Of a DNA stretch of 64,000 nt, positions 1 through 8,562 are shown piece after piece. The DNA comes from a bacterium (GTDB taxonomy: Bacteria; Sysuimicrobiota; Sysuimicrobiia; Sysuimicrobiales; Segetimicrobiaceae): NCBI GenBank assembly GCA_035308905.1, contig DATGFS010000042.1, positions 67,093-131,092 of the forward strand, in the 5' to 3' direction. How positions within the stretch are numbered: the stretch's first letter is position 1; every line of letters begins with the position of its first letter. Below the pieces are notes generated by a model that saw only the letters and a list, made by a program, of their open reading frames with translations, was not told where the DNA came from and did no database searches. The position numbers and the translations under genes are program-made.

Positions 1-95
1 ACGCCGCTTTGTGGGCTTGCACGATCGCATTTGTCCCGATTGTTATCGCCCTATTCTATTTGGTGTACTTGTTCTTTCACACGTGGGAGTTCTGA
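1..95 (+). CDS. C-terminal end of a membrane protein (5' end outside window)
   Basis: The frame starting at base 3 is open from the window edge to a TGA at 93-95. It encodes about 30 residues dominated by a single hydrophobic stretch (Ile, Val, Leu, Phe, Tyr) and ends in a short polar tail, HTWEF. This is what the last transmembrane helix of an integral membrane protein looks like. The family cannot be named from so little. It lies on the same strand as the small gene that follows about 50 bases later, so the two could be co-transcribed. Confidence 0.5.
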   Translation, partial: AALWACTIAFVPIVIALFYLVYLFFHTWEF

Positions 96-147
96 CCATA
101 GGGGGTGGCGCCGCATGAGCTTATGACAGCCTGAGGAGGGCGAGCTA

Positions 148-489
148 ATGCGACGCTGGCACGAAGAACTGCCGCTTATGCTTTGTCGGTGGCGCGACGA
201 ACTTCGCAAGCACGGCCTCGATCCCGCCCCGTACCTTGACGCGTACCGATCCGGAGGATCAGCTTCGGTGGGTATCTGTCACTGCGAGAGAGGACCCGGG
301 GTTCTTCGCAAGCGCGATCCTTGGGACTGCGGCCGCCCGCGTTGCGGTCTGTGTCATTGGTCGAAGGTCCACGGCATTCCCGCTCGAGGCAACCGCGATC
401 GATATGCGATGCAGTTTGAGGCGGCGGCGGTCACGGATGGTCTGTTGGCCAATCACGCCGGCCGGCTCGGTCTCGATGCCTTCCGGTAG
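148..489 (+). CDS. Small Cys-rich protein of unknown function
   Basis: The product is 113 aa. The start ATG has a good ribosome-binding site (GAGGAGGG about 8 bases upstream). Residues 44-70 carry a compact set of metal-ligand-like residues, CHC followed by DCGRPRCGLCH, in a basic context (RKRDPWDCG). This resembles the KRDPxDCGxxxCxxCH pattern I recall from small uncharacterised bacterial proteins, which suggests a zinc site. I assign no function. Its 3' end overlaps the degraded tail of the opposite-strand GNAT remnant. Overlapping frames in this stretch are open but lack such a pattern. Confidence 0.55.
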   Translation: MRRWHEELPLMLCRWRDELRKHGLDPAPYLDAYRSGGSASVGICHCERGPGVLRKRDPWDCGRPRCGLCHWSKVHGIPARGNRDRYAMQFEAAAVTDGLLANHAGRLGLDAFR

Positions 490-671
490 AGTTCCTCCCG
501 TGCGTTCGTGGATCTCTGAGAACCCCCGCAACGGTCACTGCTGGCAGCGGCGAGCTCCTTGAAGTCGTATATCCGTGTTTCTTCGACGTTGAAGGTGTCG
601 ATGCGGTTGCTGAGGGACTGAACTTCCCGAGCGTCGGGGTTGACGTCGAGATTGAACTGAAATTGCTCCAT
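453..671 (-). pseudogene. N-terminal remnant of a GNAT-family acetyltransferase
   Basis: Read on the minus strand from the ATG at 671 (GAGGG about 10 bases upstream), the first 40 residues look like a normal protein: a segment with INxxNV-type spacing (NRIDTFNVEETRIYDFKELA). This matches how I remember GNAT N-acetyltransferases of the type that continue with an acidic strand and a WGG motif. After DFKELA (about base 553) the frame changes into low-quality, Ser/Arg-rich sequence and stops, so the acetyl-CoA-binding core is missing. It is best read as a truncated or decayed gene; the family assignment is from memory. Confidence 0.45.
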
Positions 672-779
672 GACTGAGTTCCCTCGGCCGGCTTCGAATC
701 GGAGTCGGGATTTCTAGGGAGTAGTGATTCGACCTGTCACCTCGGGACAAATCGGGGATCGAAGCGAGGAGGTGCGCGC

Positions 780-1676
780 ATGGACGGCGGCGTCCCACAG
801 ACTCCCTTCGCGCTCATATCGGGGAGCGCGGGCTGGGGACTGAAGTTTCCCGACGATCTCGGCGAACCCGGCGTCCGCGTCATCGAGCGCGGGCTGACCT
901 TCAACACGCCGTGGGGACCGACGGCGAACTGGCAGGTTATCGAATGCGACGGCAGCGTCACCGTGGACAGCAGGCCCCGGTTGGCGCTCAACGTCTTCGC
1001 ACACGGCTGGCCGCGCGACACCATCGATCACTCCGTGCACCGAAAGGTGTTCTGGGTGCTGGCTCAAGCCGGCGTCAAGAAGGTCCTGGCCGACAGTACC
1101 TGCGGATCGCTCAACCGGGCGCTGCAGCCGCGAGATTACATCGTCACAAGCGACGTCCTTGATCTGGGCCAGACACCGTACTCGACCCTCCCGGGCCGCT
1201 TTGCGCACCTCTGCCGGGGCGCGCAGTTGTTCTGTCCCAGCCTCATGGGCGCGCTCGAGGCCGTGGCCCGCGAGCTGTGGCCGGCGCCTGCGCGCGTCTA
1301 CGGACGGGCGAACCGGATCGTCGCCGCACATACGTGGGGACCGCGTCTAGAGACCCCCGCCGAAGCGCGGGCGCTTCAGCTGCTCGGCGCCGACGCGGCC
1401 AACCAGAGTATGGCGCCGGAGGCGGGCAACGCACGGGAAATCGGTGCGTGCTTCGTGAGCGGGTCGTACGTCGTCAACTACGTCGACGGCGTCATCCCCG
1501 AGGAGTGGGGTGCGCTCGACACGATCCACGATGAGCTGGGCGCGGTGGCCGCCCGTATCAGTCTTCGAGCCGTCGCCCGCGCAGAGCTCACGCACGCGTG
1601 TGGCTGTGGCATCTATCGGACGGCCCGTCCGAGCAAGTACCGGACGGCCGCACAAGCGGAGCCGGCCGGCCGCTGA
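780..1676 (+). CDS. 5'-methylthioadenosine/purine nucleoside phosphorylase family protein
   Basis: The product is 298 aa, the usual size for the MTAP branch of the PNP/UDP phosphorylase superfamily, whose members cleave (methylthio)adenosine with phosphate. Visible signatures are the N-terminal ISGSAGWGL, a phosphate-site-like segment DHSVHRKVF (about residues 85-93), the STCGSLN loop, a TWGPRLETPAE segment matching the family GPRFET loop (about 185-195), and the ANQSMAPEAGNAREIG segment where the family carries its M-x-x-x-E nucleoside-site motif. The ATG has a strong SD (GAGGAGG, 7-8 bases). It may act in methionine salvage or on another nucleoside; substrate is not decided by sequence. A gamma-glutamyltransferase-like gene follows on the same strand. 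Confidence 0.75.
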   Translation: MDGGVPQTPFALISGSAGWGLKFPDDLGEPGVRVIERGLTFNTPWGPTANWQVIECDGSVTVDSRPRLALNVFAHGWPRDTIDHSVHRKVFWVLAQAGVKKVLADSTCGSLNRALQPRDYIVTSDVLDLGQTPYSTLPGRFAHLCRGAQLFCPSLMGALEAVARELWPAPARVYGRANRIVAAHTWGPRLETPAEARALQLLGADAANQSMAPEAGNAREIGACFVSGSYVVNYVDGVIPEEWGALDTIHDELGAVAARISLRAVARAELTHACGCGIYRTARPSKYRTAAQAEPAGR

Positions 1677-1779
1677 GGTGCCCGAGTCTCCCCCACAGGC
1701 GATCGGCCGTGGGCATCGTATCTCACCTATGGTGGACGGGCGGATCCAACGACGCCGCGAGTCCTCGGTGAGGTGGGCC

Positions 1780-3534
1780 ATGCTGGAATTCATGACCGGG
1801 GCGTCCATCCCGGTCACCGGTGTGACGCAGGGCAGGCCGGAATTTTTGGCCACGAAGCACATCGTCAGCTCCAGCCATTATCTGGCCACGATGGCCGGGC
1901 TGCGGATGTTCGCGCTCGGCGGAAACGCGGCGGACGCGGGTGTGGCCGCCGGGATCGCGCTCAATGTGCTCGAGCGCCACCTGACCGACTTCGGCGGCGT
2001 CGCGCCCATCATGTTTTTCCGGCCCGGAATGCCGCGGCCGGAGACGATCGCCGGGGTGGGATGCTGGCCGCGGCGGCTCACCCTCGAGCGGTACCTCGCC
2101 CGGTACGGCGGCGACATGCCCGTCGGCGCGCCGCGCTATGTGACGCCGGCCGCGCCGGACGCCTGGATGACGGCGTTGGCGCGGTACGGCCGCCTGACGC
2201 TGCGCGAGGTGCTGCGGCCGGCGTGCGACCTGTGCGACGGCTTCCCGGTCTACGGCCGCCTCGCGCGCACGATCGCCGCCTTGGCGTCGCAGCTGCGCGA
2301 ATGGCCGGCGAGCGCGCGGGTCTTCCTGCCCAACGGCCGTCCGCCGCAAGTCGGCGAGGTGCTCGTGCAGCGCGAACTGGGCAGCCTGTTCGGACGGCTG
2401 ATCGACGTGGAGGAGAGCGCCCGGTCGCGCGGACGGGAGGCGGCCATCATGGCCGCCAGGGACGAGGTCTACCACGGCGAGATTGCCCACGCCATCGCCG
2501 CGCACGCCGAGCGGACCGGCAGCGAGCTGGATGCGGAAGACCTGGCGGCATACCGTGTCGCGATGGAGCCGTCGGTCTCGTCGCGGTACCGGGACCTGGA
2601 GGTGCATGCCTGCGGGCCGTGGTCGCAGGGACCGCTCCTGCCGATGATCTTGAACCTGCTCGAGGGCGAACACGTTCGGAGGCTGGGGCAGGGAAGCGTT
2701 GCGCACTTGCACTACCTCATCGAGGCGATCAAAGTCGCGTGCGCCGACCGTGAGGCGTTCTTTGGAGATCCGGCACAGGTCGACGTGCCCATCGCGGGGC
2801 TGCTCGACCCCGAGTACGCGGACGAACGGCGGCGGCTCATCGATCCCGCGCGTGCGTGTCCGCGGCTTCCCCTCCCGGGGGATCCCTGGCGGTACGAGGG
2901 ACGTTCAGGGCCGGCCGGCTACATTCCGGCGCCCGCCGCCGGCGCCGCGCACCCCGATACATCGTTTGTCTGCGCGATGGACGCCGACGGCAACGCCTTC
3001 TGCGCGACGCCGTCCGACCCGGGCATGAGCGCGCCGCTGGTCGAGGACCTCGGCATCATCATCTCGACGCGGGGCGCCCAGTTGTGGACCACACCGGGGC
3101 ATCCCTCGGCCCTGGCACCCCGGAAGCGTCCGCGGCTCACGCCGAACCCGGCCATGCTGCTCGCGTCCGGGCAGGCCGTCATGGCCTTCGGCTGCCCCGG
3201 CGGCGACGCGCAGGTTCAGGCGATGGTCCAGGTGGTGTCCGGCGTTCTGGACTTTGGGATGAACGTCCAGGCGGCGATCGAGGCGCCCCGCGTCGTCTCG
3301 GCCAGCTTCCCCTCGTCGTTTCATCCCCATCCGTACGAGCCCGGCGTGGTCCGCATCGAGGGCCGCATCCCCACGGAAGTCCGGGACGGGCTCGCCGCGC
3401 TCGGCCATACCGTTGAAGCGTTGCCCGACGTCGCGCCGCAAGTGGCCGCCGTCTGCGCGATCCGGCGTCGCGACGGCGGTGTGCTCGAAGGCGGGGCCGA
3501 CCCACGCCGGGAGAGTTACGCCGCCGGGTGGTGA
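1780..3534 (+). CDS. Gamma-glutamyltransferase-family N-terminal nucleophile hydrolase
   Basis: The product is about 584 aa. The frame is open upstream into the phosphorylase gene, so I chose the ATG at 1780 (GAGGTGGG just upstream); 1729 and 1792 are alternatives. Family features are the AGLRMFALGGNAADAGVA opening, which matches the GGNAxDA signature, and a candidate catalytic Thr at about residue 394 in HPDTSFVC, in line with the TTHxS nucleophile Thr. A late GCPGGDAQ motif corresponds to the family's GxPGG. No signal peptide is evident, so it may be cytoplasmic, unlike classical periplasmic GGT. It probably matures by autocleavage before the Thr. Glutathione hydrolysis is only one option; related enzymes act on oxamate, acyl amides and cephalosporins. 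Confidence 0.8.
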   Translation: MLEFMTGASIPVTGVTQGRPEFLATKHIVSSSHYLATMAGLRMFALGGNAADAGVAAGIALNVLERHLTDFGGVAPIMFFRPGMPRPETIAGVGCWPRRLTLERYLARYGGDMPVGAPRYVTPAAPDAWMTALARYGRLTLREVLRPACDLCDGFPVYGRLARTIAALASQLREWPASARVFLPNGRPPQVGEVLVQRELGSLFGRLIDVEESARSRGREAAIMAARDEVYHGEIAHAIAAHAERTGSELDAEDLAAYRVAMEPSVSSRYRDLEVHACGPWSQGPLLPMILNLLEGEHVRRLGQGSVAHLHYLIEAIKVACADREAFFGDPAQVDVPIAGLLDPEYADERRRLIDPARACPRLPLPGDPWRYEGRSGPAGYIPAPAAGAAHPDTSFVCAMDADGNAFCATPSDPGMSAPLVEDLGIIISTRGAQLWTTPGHPSALAPRKRPRLTPNPAMLLASGQAVMAFGCPGGDAQVQAMVQVVSGVLDFGMNVQAAIEAPRVVSASFPSSFHPHPYEPGVVRIEGRIPTEVRDGLAALGHTVEALPDVAPQVAAVCAIRRRDGGVLEGGADPRRESYAAGW

Positions 3535-3550
3535 CGGATAGCGGGCGCGG

Positions 3551-5860
3551 CTACGGACGGTCGTCGCCGGCCGGCGACACCGCGTACCCGGCCGGCGGTT
3601 CCGCGCCAAGCAGGTGGCGGACGAAATAGTCCCACCGGCGCCGCACGAAGTACGGCGAATTCACGCAGCCGTGCGGCTCGCTCGGCAGAATCAGGAGGTC
3701 GAAGTCCCGGTTCGCCTTGATGAGCGCGTCGACGACCTGAAGCGTCGATGCGGGATGGACGTTCTCATCCATCTCCCCGTGCATCAGCAGCAGTCTTCCC
3801 CGGAGCCGGTGCGCCTGCGTGACGTTGGACTGGTCGTGGTAGTGGACGCCGACCGGCAACCCCATGTACCGTTCCACCCACGAGGCTTTGTCCAGGCGGT
3901 GATCGTGGTTCCCCGCCGACGAGACCCCAACTTTGTAGAACTCGGGAAACATGAGCATGGCGCGCAGCGACGCGTAGCCGCCCGCGGAGTGACCGTAGAT
4001 GCCCACGCGATCGGCGTCCAGGTAAGGGTACCGGGCCGCGAGCTGCTTGATGGCCGTCACGTGATCCTCGATTCCGCCGTCACCGAGGTTGCGGTACGAG
4101 CGGTCGGCGAAGACCTTCGAGCGGAACGGCATCCCCATGCCGTCGATCATGACCACGGCGAAGCCGAGTTCGGCCAGCGCCTGCGCGTGCCACACGTCGC
4201 GGAATTTGTTGGGAACCGACGGCGTCGCGGAGAGCCCCGCGAAGGACGTCGGGGCTTGGTTCGTCTGCGGCCCGGCGTAGATGCTGTCCAGGACCGGCAG
4301 CCGCCCGCCGGAGGCGGGGTCGAACCACGACGGACGGAACAGCACCCCGTATACGTCCGTCACCCCGTCCCGGGCCTTCGCGCGAAATCGCTCCGGCGGC
4401 GTCCAGCCGCGCTCGTACAGGCGCTCCGCGTCGCCGCGCTCCAGTTCGCAGATCAGCGCGCCGTCCCGCGACCGAAGGACCGTGACCGGCGGCTGGTCGA
4501 GGCGCGAGTACGTATCGACGAAGCACGCCCCGGATGGGGCGACGTCGATCTGATGCGTCGCGTCTTCCGGCGTCAATAGTTCCGGTTCGCCGCCGTCGAG
4601 GCAGGCGCGGTAGAGATGGTTGAAGTATGGATCGCGCCCCGCCTCGCGGCCCATGGCGCTGAAGTACACATGTCGCGCCCGCTCGTCGACGTGGCACACG
4701 CCGGTGACCGACCACTCTCCGGCCGTGACCTGGCGCCGCAGCGTTCCCTGCTCGCCGCCGTACAGGTAGAGGTGCCCCCATCCATCGCGCTGCGAATACC
4801 ACAGTACCTCCGCGCCCTGGTTGAGCACTTTGATGAGAGGCGGGTTGTGGTGGGCCGGGTGTGGATCGATGCCGGCGTCGCCGCGTTCTTCCACCATCGT
4901 GCGCGACACGCCGGACCCGGGGTCGATAGCGAGGAGCCGGTATGACCGGTAGCCCCGCTCCCGGATCACGGCGTAGATCCGCCGTCCGTCCGGGCTCCAC
5001 CACACCCAGCCGGGCCGCAGCGGCGAGCCATAGGCGCCGTAGTAGAGGAGCGGAATGTGTTCATCCGCCACCGCCCGCGTAGTCGCACTTCCGACGTCTA
5101 CGATGACGAGCGACGCGGTCGGGACATCCTCGTCGCCGGGCAGCGGGTAGGGGTAGGAGTGGAGGGCCGGCCGCCGGCGTCCGTCCCGCGGCACCGACTG
5201 GACCAGGTGGTACAGTCCGCTGCCGCTCGGCTCGCGCCGGAAGGAGAGAAACCGCAGGCTGTCGGGAGCCCACAGCACCGCGGGGGCCGGCGGCGCGTCG
5301 GGCTCGGGGATCCCGGCCGCGCGGAGTGGCGAGCGCAGCGGTGTTCCGTACGCGGACTCGGAGGTGCCGTCCCTGGTCAGCGCCCGGATCTCGCCGGTGT
5401 TGGCGCACTGAACGTGGAGGTTGTGGTCCCGCACGAGCGCGTTCCACCGGCGATCGGGAGAGGCCACCGCATCGGACGGCGCCGCCCGGTGCGCCGGCCG
5501 GCACGTATGATCGCGCAGATCGTACTCCCAACGCGTCTCGCCTACCTCAACGCGGAGCGCGGTGCCCGGTGGAAGGAGCTCGATGCGGTCGAACGGCAGC
5601 GCCGCGGGATCGCACGGTGACCCCGATGCCTGAGACAACGCGGCCGCCAGCCGGGCGGGGTCGAACACCGGTTCCCGCGCCGCCCGCTCCGGATCCACGA
5701 GTACGAATTCGTGGCCCTCGCGGGTGCGGATGCGGTACCAGAACCGTCCGTGCTCGTCGAGCCAGTGCGGCTCGACGGCCGTGCGGAACAGCATGCGGCT
5801 GACGTGCCACGGCAGAAACTGTTCGGCCCGGACGTACCGTTCTACCGGCAGCAGGGGCAT
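3551..5860 (-). CDS. S9 family prolyl oligopeptidase / dipeptidyl peptidase IV-like serine peptidase
   Basis: The product is about 769 aa, the usual size for DPP IV-type S9 peptidases. The first half (about residues 120-520) is a beta-propeller with repeated segments such as WSPDGRRIY; the last 250 residues are an alpha/beta hydrolase. The nucleophile elbow GHSAGG puts Ser at about residue 625, followed by Asp in HGEMDENVHP and His in SEPHGC, completing a triad. The frame extends further upstream, but that part overlaps the promoter of the divergent transporter gene, so I set the start at the ATG ending at 5860; 5914 is possible. It probably removes N-terminal dipeptides from peptides, fitting the adjacent peptide importer. 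Convergent with the gamma-glutamyltransferase-like gene. Confidence 0.85.
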   Translation of the reverse strand: MPLLPVERYVRAEQFLPWHVSRMLFRTAVEPHWLDEHGRFWYRIRTREGHEFVLVDPERAAREPVFDPARLAAALSQASGSPCDPAALPFDRIELLPPGTALRVEVGETRWEYDLRDHTCRPAHRAAPSDAVASPDRRWNALVRDHNLHVQCANTGEIRALTRDGTSESAYGTPLRSPLRAAGIPEPDAPPAPAVLWAPDSLRFLSFRREPSGSGLYHLVQSVPRDGRRRPALHSYPYPLPGDEDVPTASLVIVDVGSATTRAVADEHIPLLYYGAYGSPLRPGWVWWSPDGRRIYAVIRERGYRSYRLLAIDPGSGVSRTMVEERGDAGIDPHPAHHNPPLIKVLNQGAEVLWYSQRDGWGHLYLYGGEQGTLRRQVTAGEWSVTGVCHVDERARHVYFSAMGREAGRDPYFNHLYRACLDGGEPELLTPEDATHQIDVAPSGACFVDTYSRLDQPPVTVLRSRDGALICELERGDAERLYERGWTPPERFRAKARDGVTDVYGVLFRPSWFDPASGGRLPVLDSIYAGPQTNQAPTSFAGLSATPSVPNKFRDVWHAQALAELGFAVVMIDGMGMPFRSKVFADRSYRNLGDGGIEDHVTAIKQLAARYPYLDADRVGIYGHSAGGYASLRAMLMFPEFYKVGVSSAGNHDHRLDKASWVERYMGLPVGVHYHDQSNVTQAHRLRGRLLLMHGEMDENVHPASTLQVVDALIKANRDFDLLILPSEPHGCVNSPYFVRRRWDYFVRHLLGAEPPAGYAVSPAGDDRP

Positions 5861-5913
5861 CGCACCGACGATACCTGGGAGACGGACAATTGTAAATGTC
5901 GCGCCCGCGATCA

Positions 5914-5944
5914 TTGACACGGGCGCCGGCCAACGTGTTATTCT
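5914..5944 (+). promoter_or_regulatory. Sigma70-type promoter for the 6006-9430 transporter operon
   Basis: A perfect -35 hexamer TTGACA lies at 5914-5919. Downstream is an extended -10, TG (5936-5937) one base before TATTCT (5939-5944), with a 19-base spacer; GTTATT at 5937-5942 gives a 17-base alternative. Transcription would start near 5951, leaving a leader of about 55 bases before the SD GGGAGG of the SBP gene. It sits in the divergent gap between the S9 peptidase and the transporter. Confidence 0.5.
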
Positions 5945-6005
5945 TCGTGCGCAACCTGTTCCGGCGATCGGGCGCCGTGTTCGAAGTTGAGCGGGAGGTG
6001 TCGCA

Positions 6006-7559
6006 ATGGGGCTCGTCAGGTGGCGGAAGATCGTTACGCTCTGCGCCGGTGCGGCGCTGGTCGTCGCGGTAGGCTCCGGCGTCGCCTCGCCGGCACAGAC
6101 GCCCGACACGTTGGTGGTCGCGCAAAGCGCCGACCCCGACACGGCCGACCCGCACAAGAGCACCGGCACGGCGACGATGAACGTCCTCATCAATCTCTAC
6201 GACACGCTGGTGCGCCGGGACGCCGACCTGAAACTCCACCCGGGCCTGGCGCTGTCGTGGCGCATGGTGGATCCGACCACCTGGGAGTTCAAACTCCGCC
6301 AGGGCGTCAAGTTTCACGACGGCGAACCGTTCAACGCGCAGGCGGTCAAGTTCTCGTTCGACCGAATGCTAGATCCCAAGACCAAGTGGCCGGGCGCCGG
6401 CGGCCTGCGTCTTATTAAGGCGGTAAGCGCGGTCGACGACTCGACGGTGCGGATCACGACGCAGGCGCCGTGGCCGGCAATGCCGCGGTTCCTCGGGTAC
6501 TATGGGATGATCGTGCCGCCGGGATATCTCAAGCAAAACGGCGAGGAGTCGCTCATCCGCCATCCGGTCGGCACGGGGCCGTACCGATTCGTCCGCTGGG
6601 TCAAGGACGACCGCATGGAGCTCCAGGCCAATCCCGAGTACTGGGGCGGCCGCCCCAAGATCAATCGCGTGGTCTTCCGGGTGATCCCGACGGACGCGCC
6701 GCGGGTCGCGGAGCTGCTCGCCGGGTCGGTGCAGATCATCAACCTCATCCCGCCCGAGTTGTTCAGCCCGATCCAAATCTCGTCGAAGACCAAGCTCGTG
6801 GTGGGCAAGAGCCTCAGCATCTTCTTCGTGATCTACAACCTGGTCAACGTCCCGAAGGACAAGCCGCTGGCCGATCCCAGGGTGCGGCAGGCGATGAACT
6901 ACGCGATCAACCGCGAGGCGATCGTGAAGACCGTGCTGCACGGCGTCGGCGAGCCGGTCGCCACCTTCTGCAGCCAGATCATGGAGGCGTGCGACAAGTC
7001 GGTCCCGCCGTTCGGGTACAACCCGGACCGGGCCCGCGCGCTGCTGCGCGAGGCCGGCTACGCCAACGGCTTCGATTTCACCATCAGCGGGACGAGCGGG
7101 ATCTACCCCGGCGACCGGGACATCGTCCTCGCCGTGGCGGACCAGCTGTCCAAGGTCGGCGTGCGCGCAAAGGTCGACACCCAGGAGATCGGCGTGCAGC
7201 TGCGGGCGGTGTTGGACCGGAAACTGGCCGATGACGGCTGGTTCACCCGGTTCACCGATTTCTTCGGGATCGCGCCGATCATTCCGCTCAGGGCGTTCTA
7301 CTCCACGCCCGGCGAGTGGTCCATCTGGCGGCCCGGCTACCAACCCTTCAACCAGCTGGTCGACGAGGCGCAGGCGGCTCCCGACGAGGCGAAGCTGCGC
7401 GACGCCTCCAAGAAGCTGCAGCTGATGTACAAGGAGCAGGCTCCGGCCATCTCGCTGTTTACCGCGCCCAACGCCTTCGGCATACGCCGCGAGGTGGAGT
7501 TTACACCGCGGCCGGACCTGCTGCTGCCGATGATCGACGCGTCTTGGAACACACAGTAG
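6006..7559 (+). CDS. ABC transporter substrate-binding protein, family 5 (peptide/nickel type)
   Basis: The product is 517 aa. It starts with a Sec-type signal (basic RWRK, then an Ala/Val-rich core, cleavage near ASPAQ), followed by the typical SBP_bac_5 body: an early DPDTADPHKS segment, the LRQGVKFHDGEPFNAQAVKFS motif region near residue 100, and RQAMNYAINREAI near residue 300. Such proteins capture peptides or other small cationic or amphipathic solutes outside the membrane and deliver them to DppBC-like permeases; the two genes that follow encode those. SD GGGAGG lies 7 bases before the ATG. No ATPase genes follow. The ligand cannot be inferred, though the divergent S9 peptidase suggests peptides. 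Confidence 0.9.
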   Translation: MGLVRWRKIVTLCAGAALVVAVGSGVASPAQTPDTLVVAQSADPDTADPHKSTGTATMNVLINLYDTLVRRDADLKLHPGLALSWRMVDPTTWEFKLRQGVKFHDGEPFNAQAVKFSFDRMLDPKTKWPGAGGLRLIKAVSAVDDSTVRITTQAPWPAMPRFLGYYGMIVPPGYLKQNGEESLIRHPVGTGPYRFVRWVKDDRMELQANPEYWGGRPKINRVVFRVIPTDAPRVAELLAGSVQIINLIPPELFSPIQISSKTKLVVGKSLSIFFVIYNLVNVPKDKPLADPRVRQAMNYAINREAIVKTVLHGVGEPVATFCSQIMEACDKSVPPFGYNPDRARALLREAGYANGFDFTISGTSGIYPGDRDIVLAVADQLSKVGVRAKVDTQEIGVQLRAVLDRKLADDGWFTRFTDFFGIAPIIPLRAFYSTPGEWSIWRPGYQPFNQLVDEAQAAPDEAKLRDASKKLQLMYKEQAPAISLFTAPNAFGIRREVEFTPRPDLLLPMIDASWNTQ

Positions 7560-7632
7560 TCCTCCGCCCCGGGCGGACCCGGAGGGACTTCCTGCGGTCG
7601 CCGGCGCCGGGCGCCCGGGGCCGCAACACGCG

Positions 7633-8562
7633 GTGAGCGGCTTTCTGATCCGCCGGCTGGCGCTCTCCGTGAGCGCGATGCTCGGCGTGATCTTGATCGT
7701 GTTCGTCCTGCTGCACGCGACCGGCGACCCCGCCACGCTGCTGGCGCAGCAGGACGCGACGCGTCTCGACATCGAGCGGATCCGGCAGGCCTACGGTCTC
7801 GACCAGCCGCTCGTGGTGCAGTTTGCGCACTTCATCGCGCGGGTTGCCCGAGGCGACCTGGGGTATTCATACCGCCAGGGGTTGCCGGTGACTGCACTGA
7901 TCGGCGAGCGGTTGGGCGCGACCTTCGAGCTGGCGTTCGCCGCGTTCGCGGTGGCGATGTGCCTCGGCGTGGCGGCCGGCATGGTCGCCGCGGCCCGGCG
8001 CGGATCGGGCGTCGATACCGCCGCCATGGCGATGGCGCTCCTCGGCACGAGCATGCCGAGTTTCTGGCTGGGCCTGCTGCTGATCATCGTCTTCGGCGTC
8101 ATGCTGGGCTGGCTGCCGATCTCGGGCTACGGCGGCCTCGACCACCTCGTGATGCCGGCGTTCGTCCTCGGCGGCTTCTACGCGGCGCAGGTCAGCCGCC
8201 TCACGCGCACGAGCATGCTGGAGGTCCTGGCCCAGGACTACATCCGTACCGGCTATGCCAAGGGGCTCGCCGGCCGCGTGGTGCTGTTCAAGCACGCGCT
8301 GCGGAACGCGGCGCTGCCGGTGCTGACGGTACTCGGCCTCAGCTTCGGGCAGATGCTCGGCGGCGCGCTGATCGTCGAGTCGATCTTCGCCTGGCCGGGC
8401 ATGGGCCGTCTCGCGGTCCAGGCCGTCCTGCAGCGCGACTTCCCGATCGTACAGGGCGCGACGATCATGGGCGCGGCCGTATTTCTCGCCGTCAATCTCG
8501 CCGTCGATCTCATCTATGGCTGGGTCGACCCTCGTCTTCGCGGCGCCTCGCAGGGCGCCTGA
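7633..8562 (+). CDS. Peptide-type ABC transporter permease (DppB-like)
   Basis: The product is 309 aa with a GTG start. It has an N-terminal helix after a basic FLIRRLAL segment, a periplasmic loop carrying the family's YGLDQPL...GDLGYSYR region, and about five more membrane segments. The cytoplasmic EAA-like loop that contacts the ATPase is visible as DYIRTGYAKGL followed by KHALRNAALPVLT (about residues 200-230). The end, VDLIYGWVDPRLR, is the standard DppB C terminus. It forms the heteromeric channel with the DppC-like protein, whose start lies 47 bases inside this gene, indicating translational coupling. Confidence 0.9.
   Translation: MSGFLIRRLALSVSAMLGVILIVFVLLHATGDPATLLAQQDATRLDIERIRQAYGLDQPLVVQFAHFIARVARGDLGYSYRQGLPVTALIGERLGATFELAFAAFAVAMCLGVAAGMVAAARRGSGVDTAAMAMALLGTSMPSFWLGLLLIIVFGVMLGWLPISGYGGLDHLVMPAFVLGGFYAAQVSRLTRTSMLEVLAQDYIRTGYAKGLAGRVVLFKHALRNAALPVLTVLGLSFGQMLGGALIVESIFAWPGMGRLAVQAVLQRDFPIVQGATIMGAAVFLAVNLAVDLIYGWVDPRLRGASQGA

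Noticed and set aside
3614-4579. Plus-strand open frame of 321 codons
   Set aside because: It is antisense to the S9 peptidase domain holding the catalytic triad.
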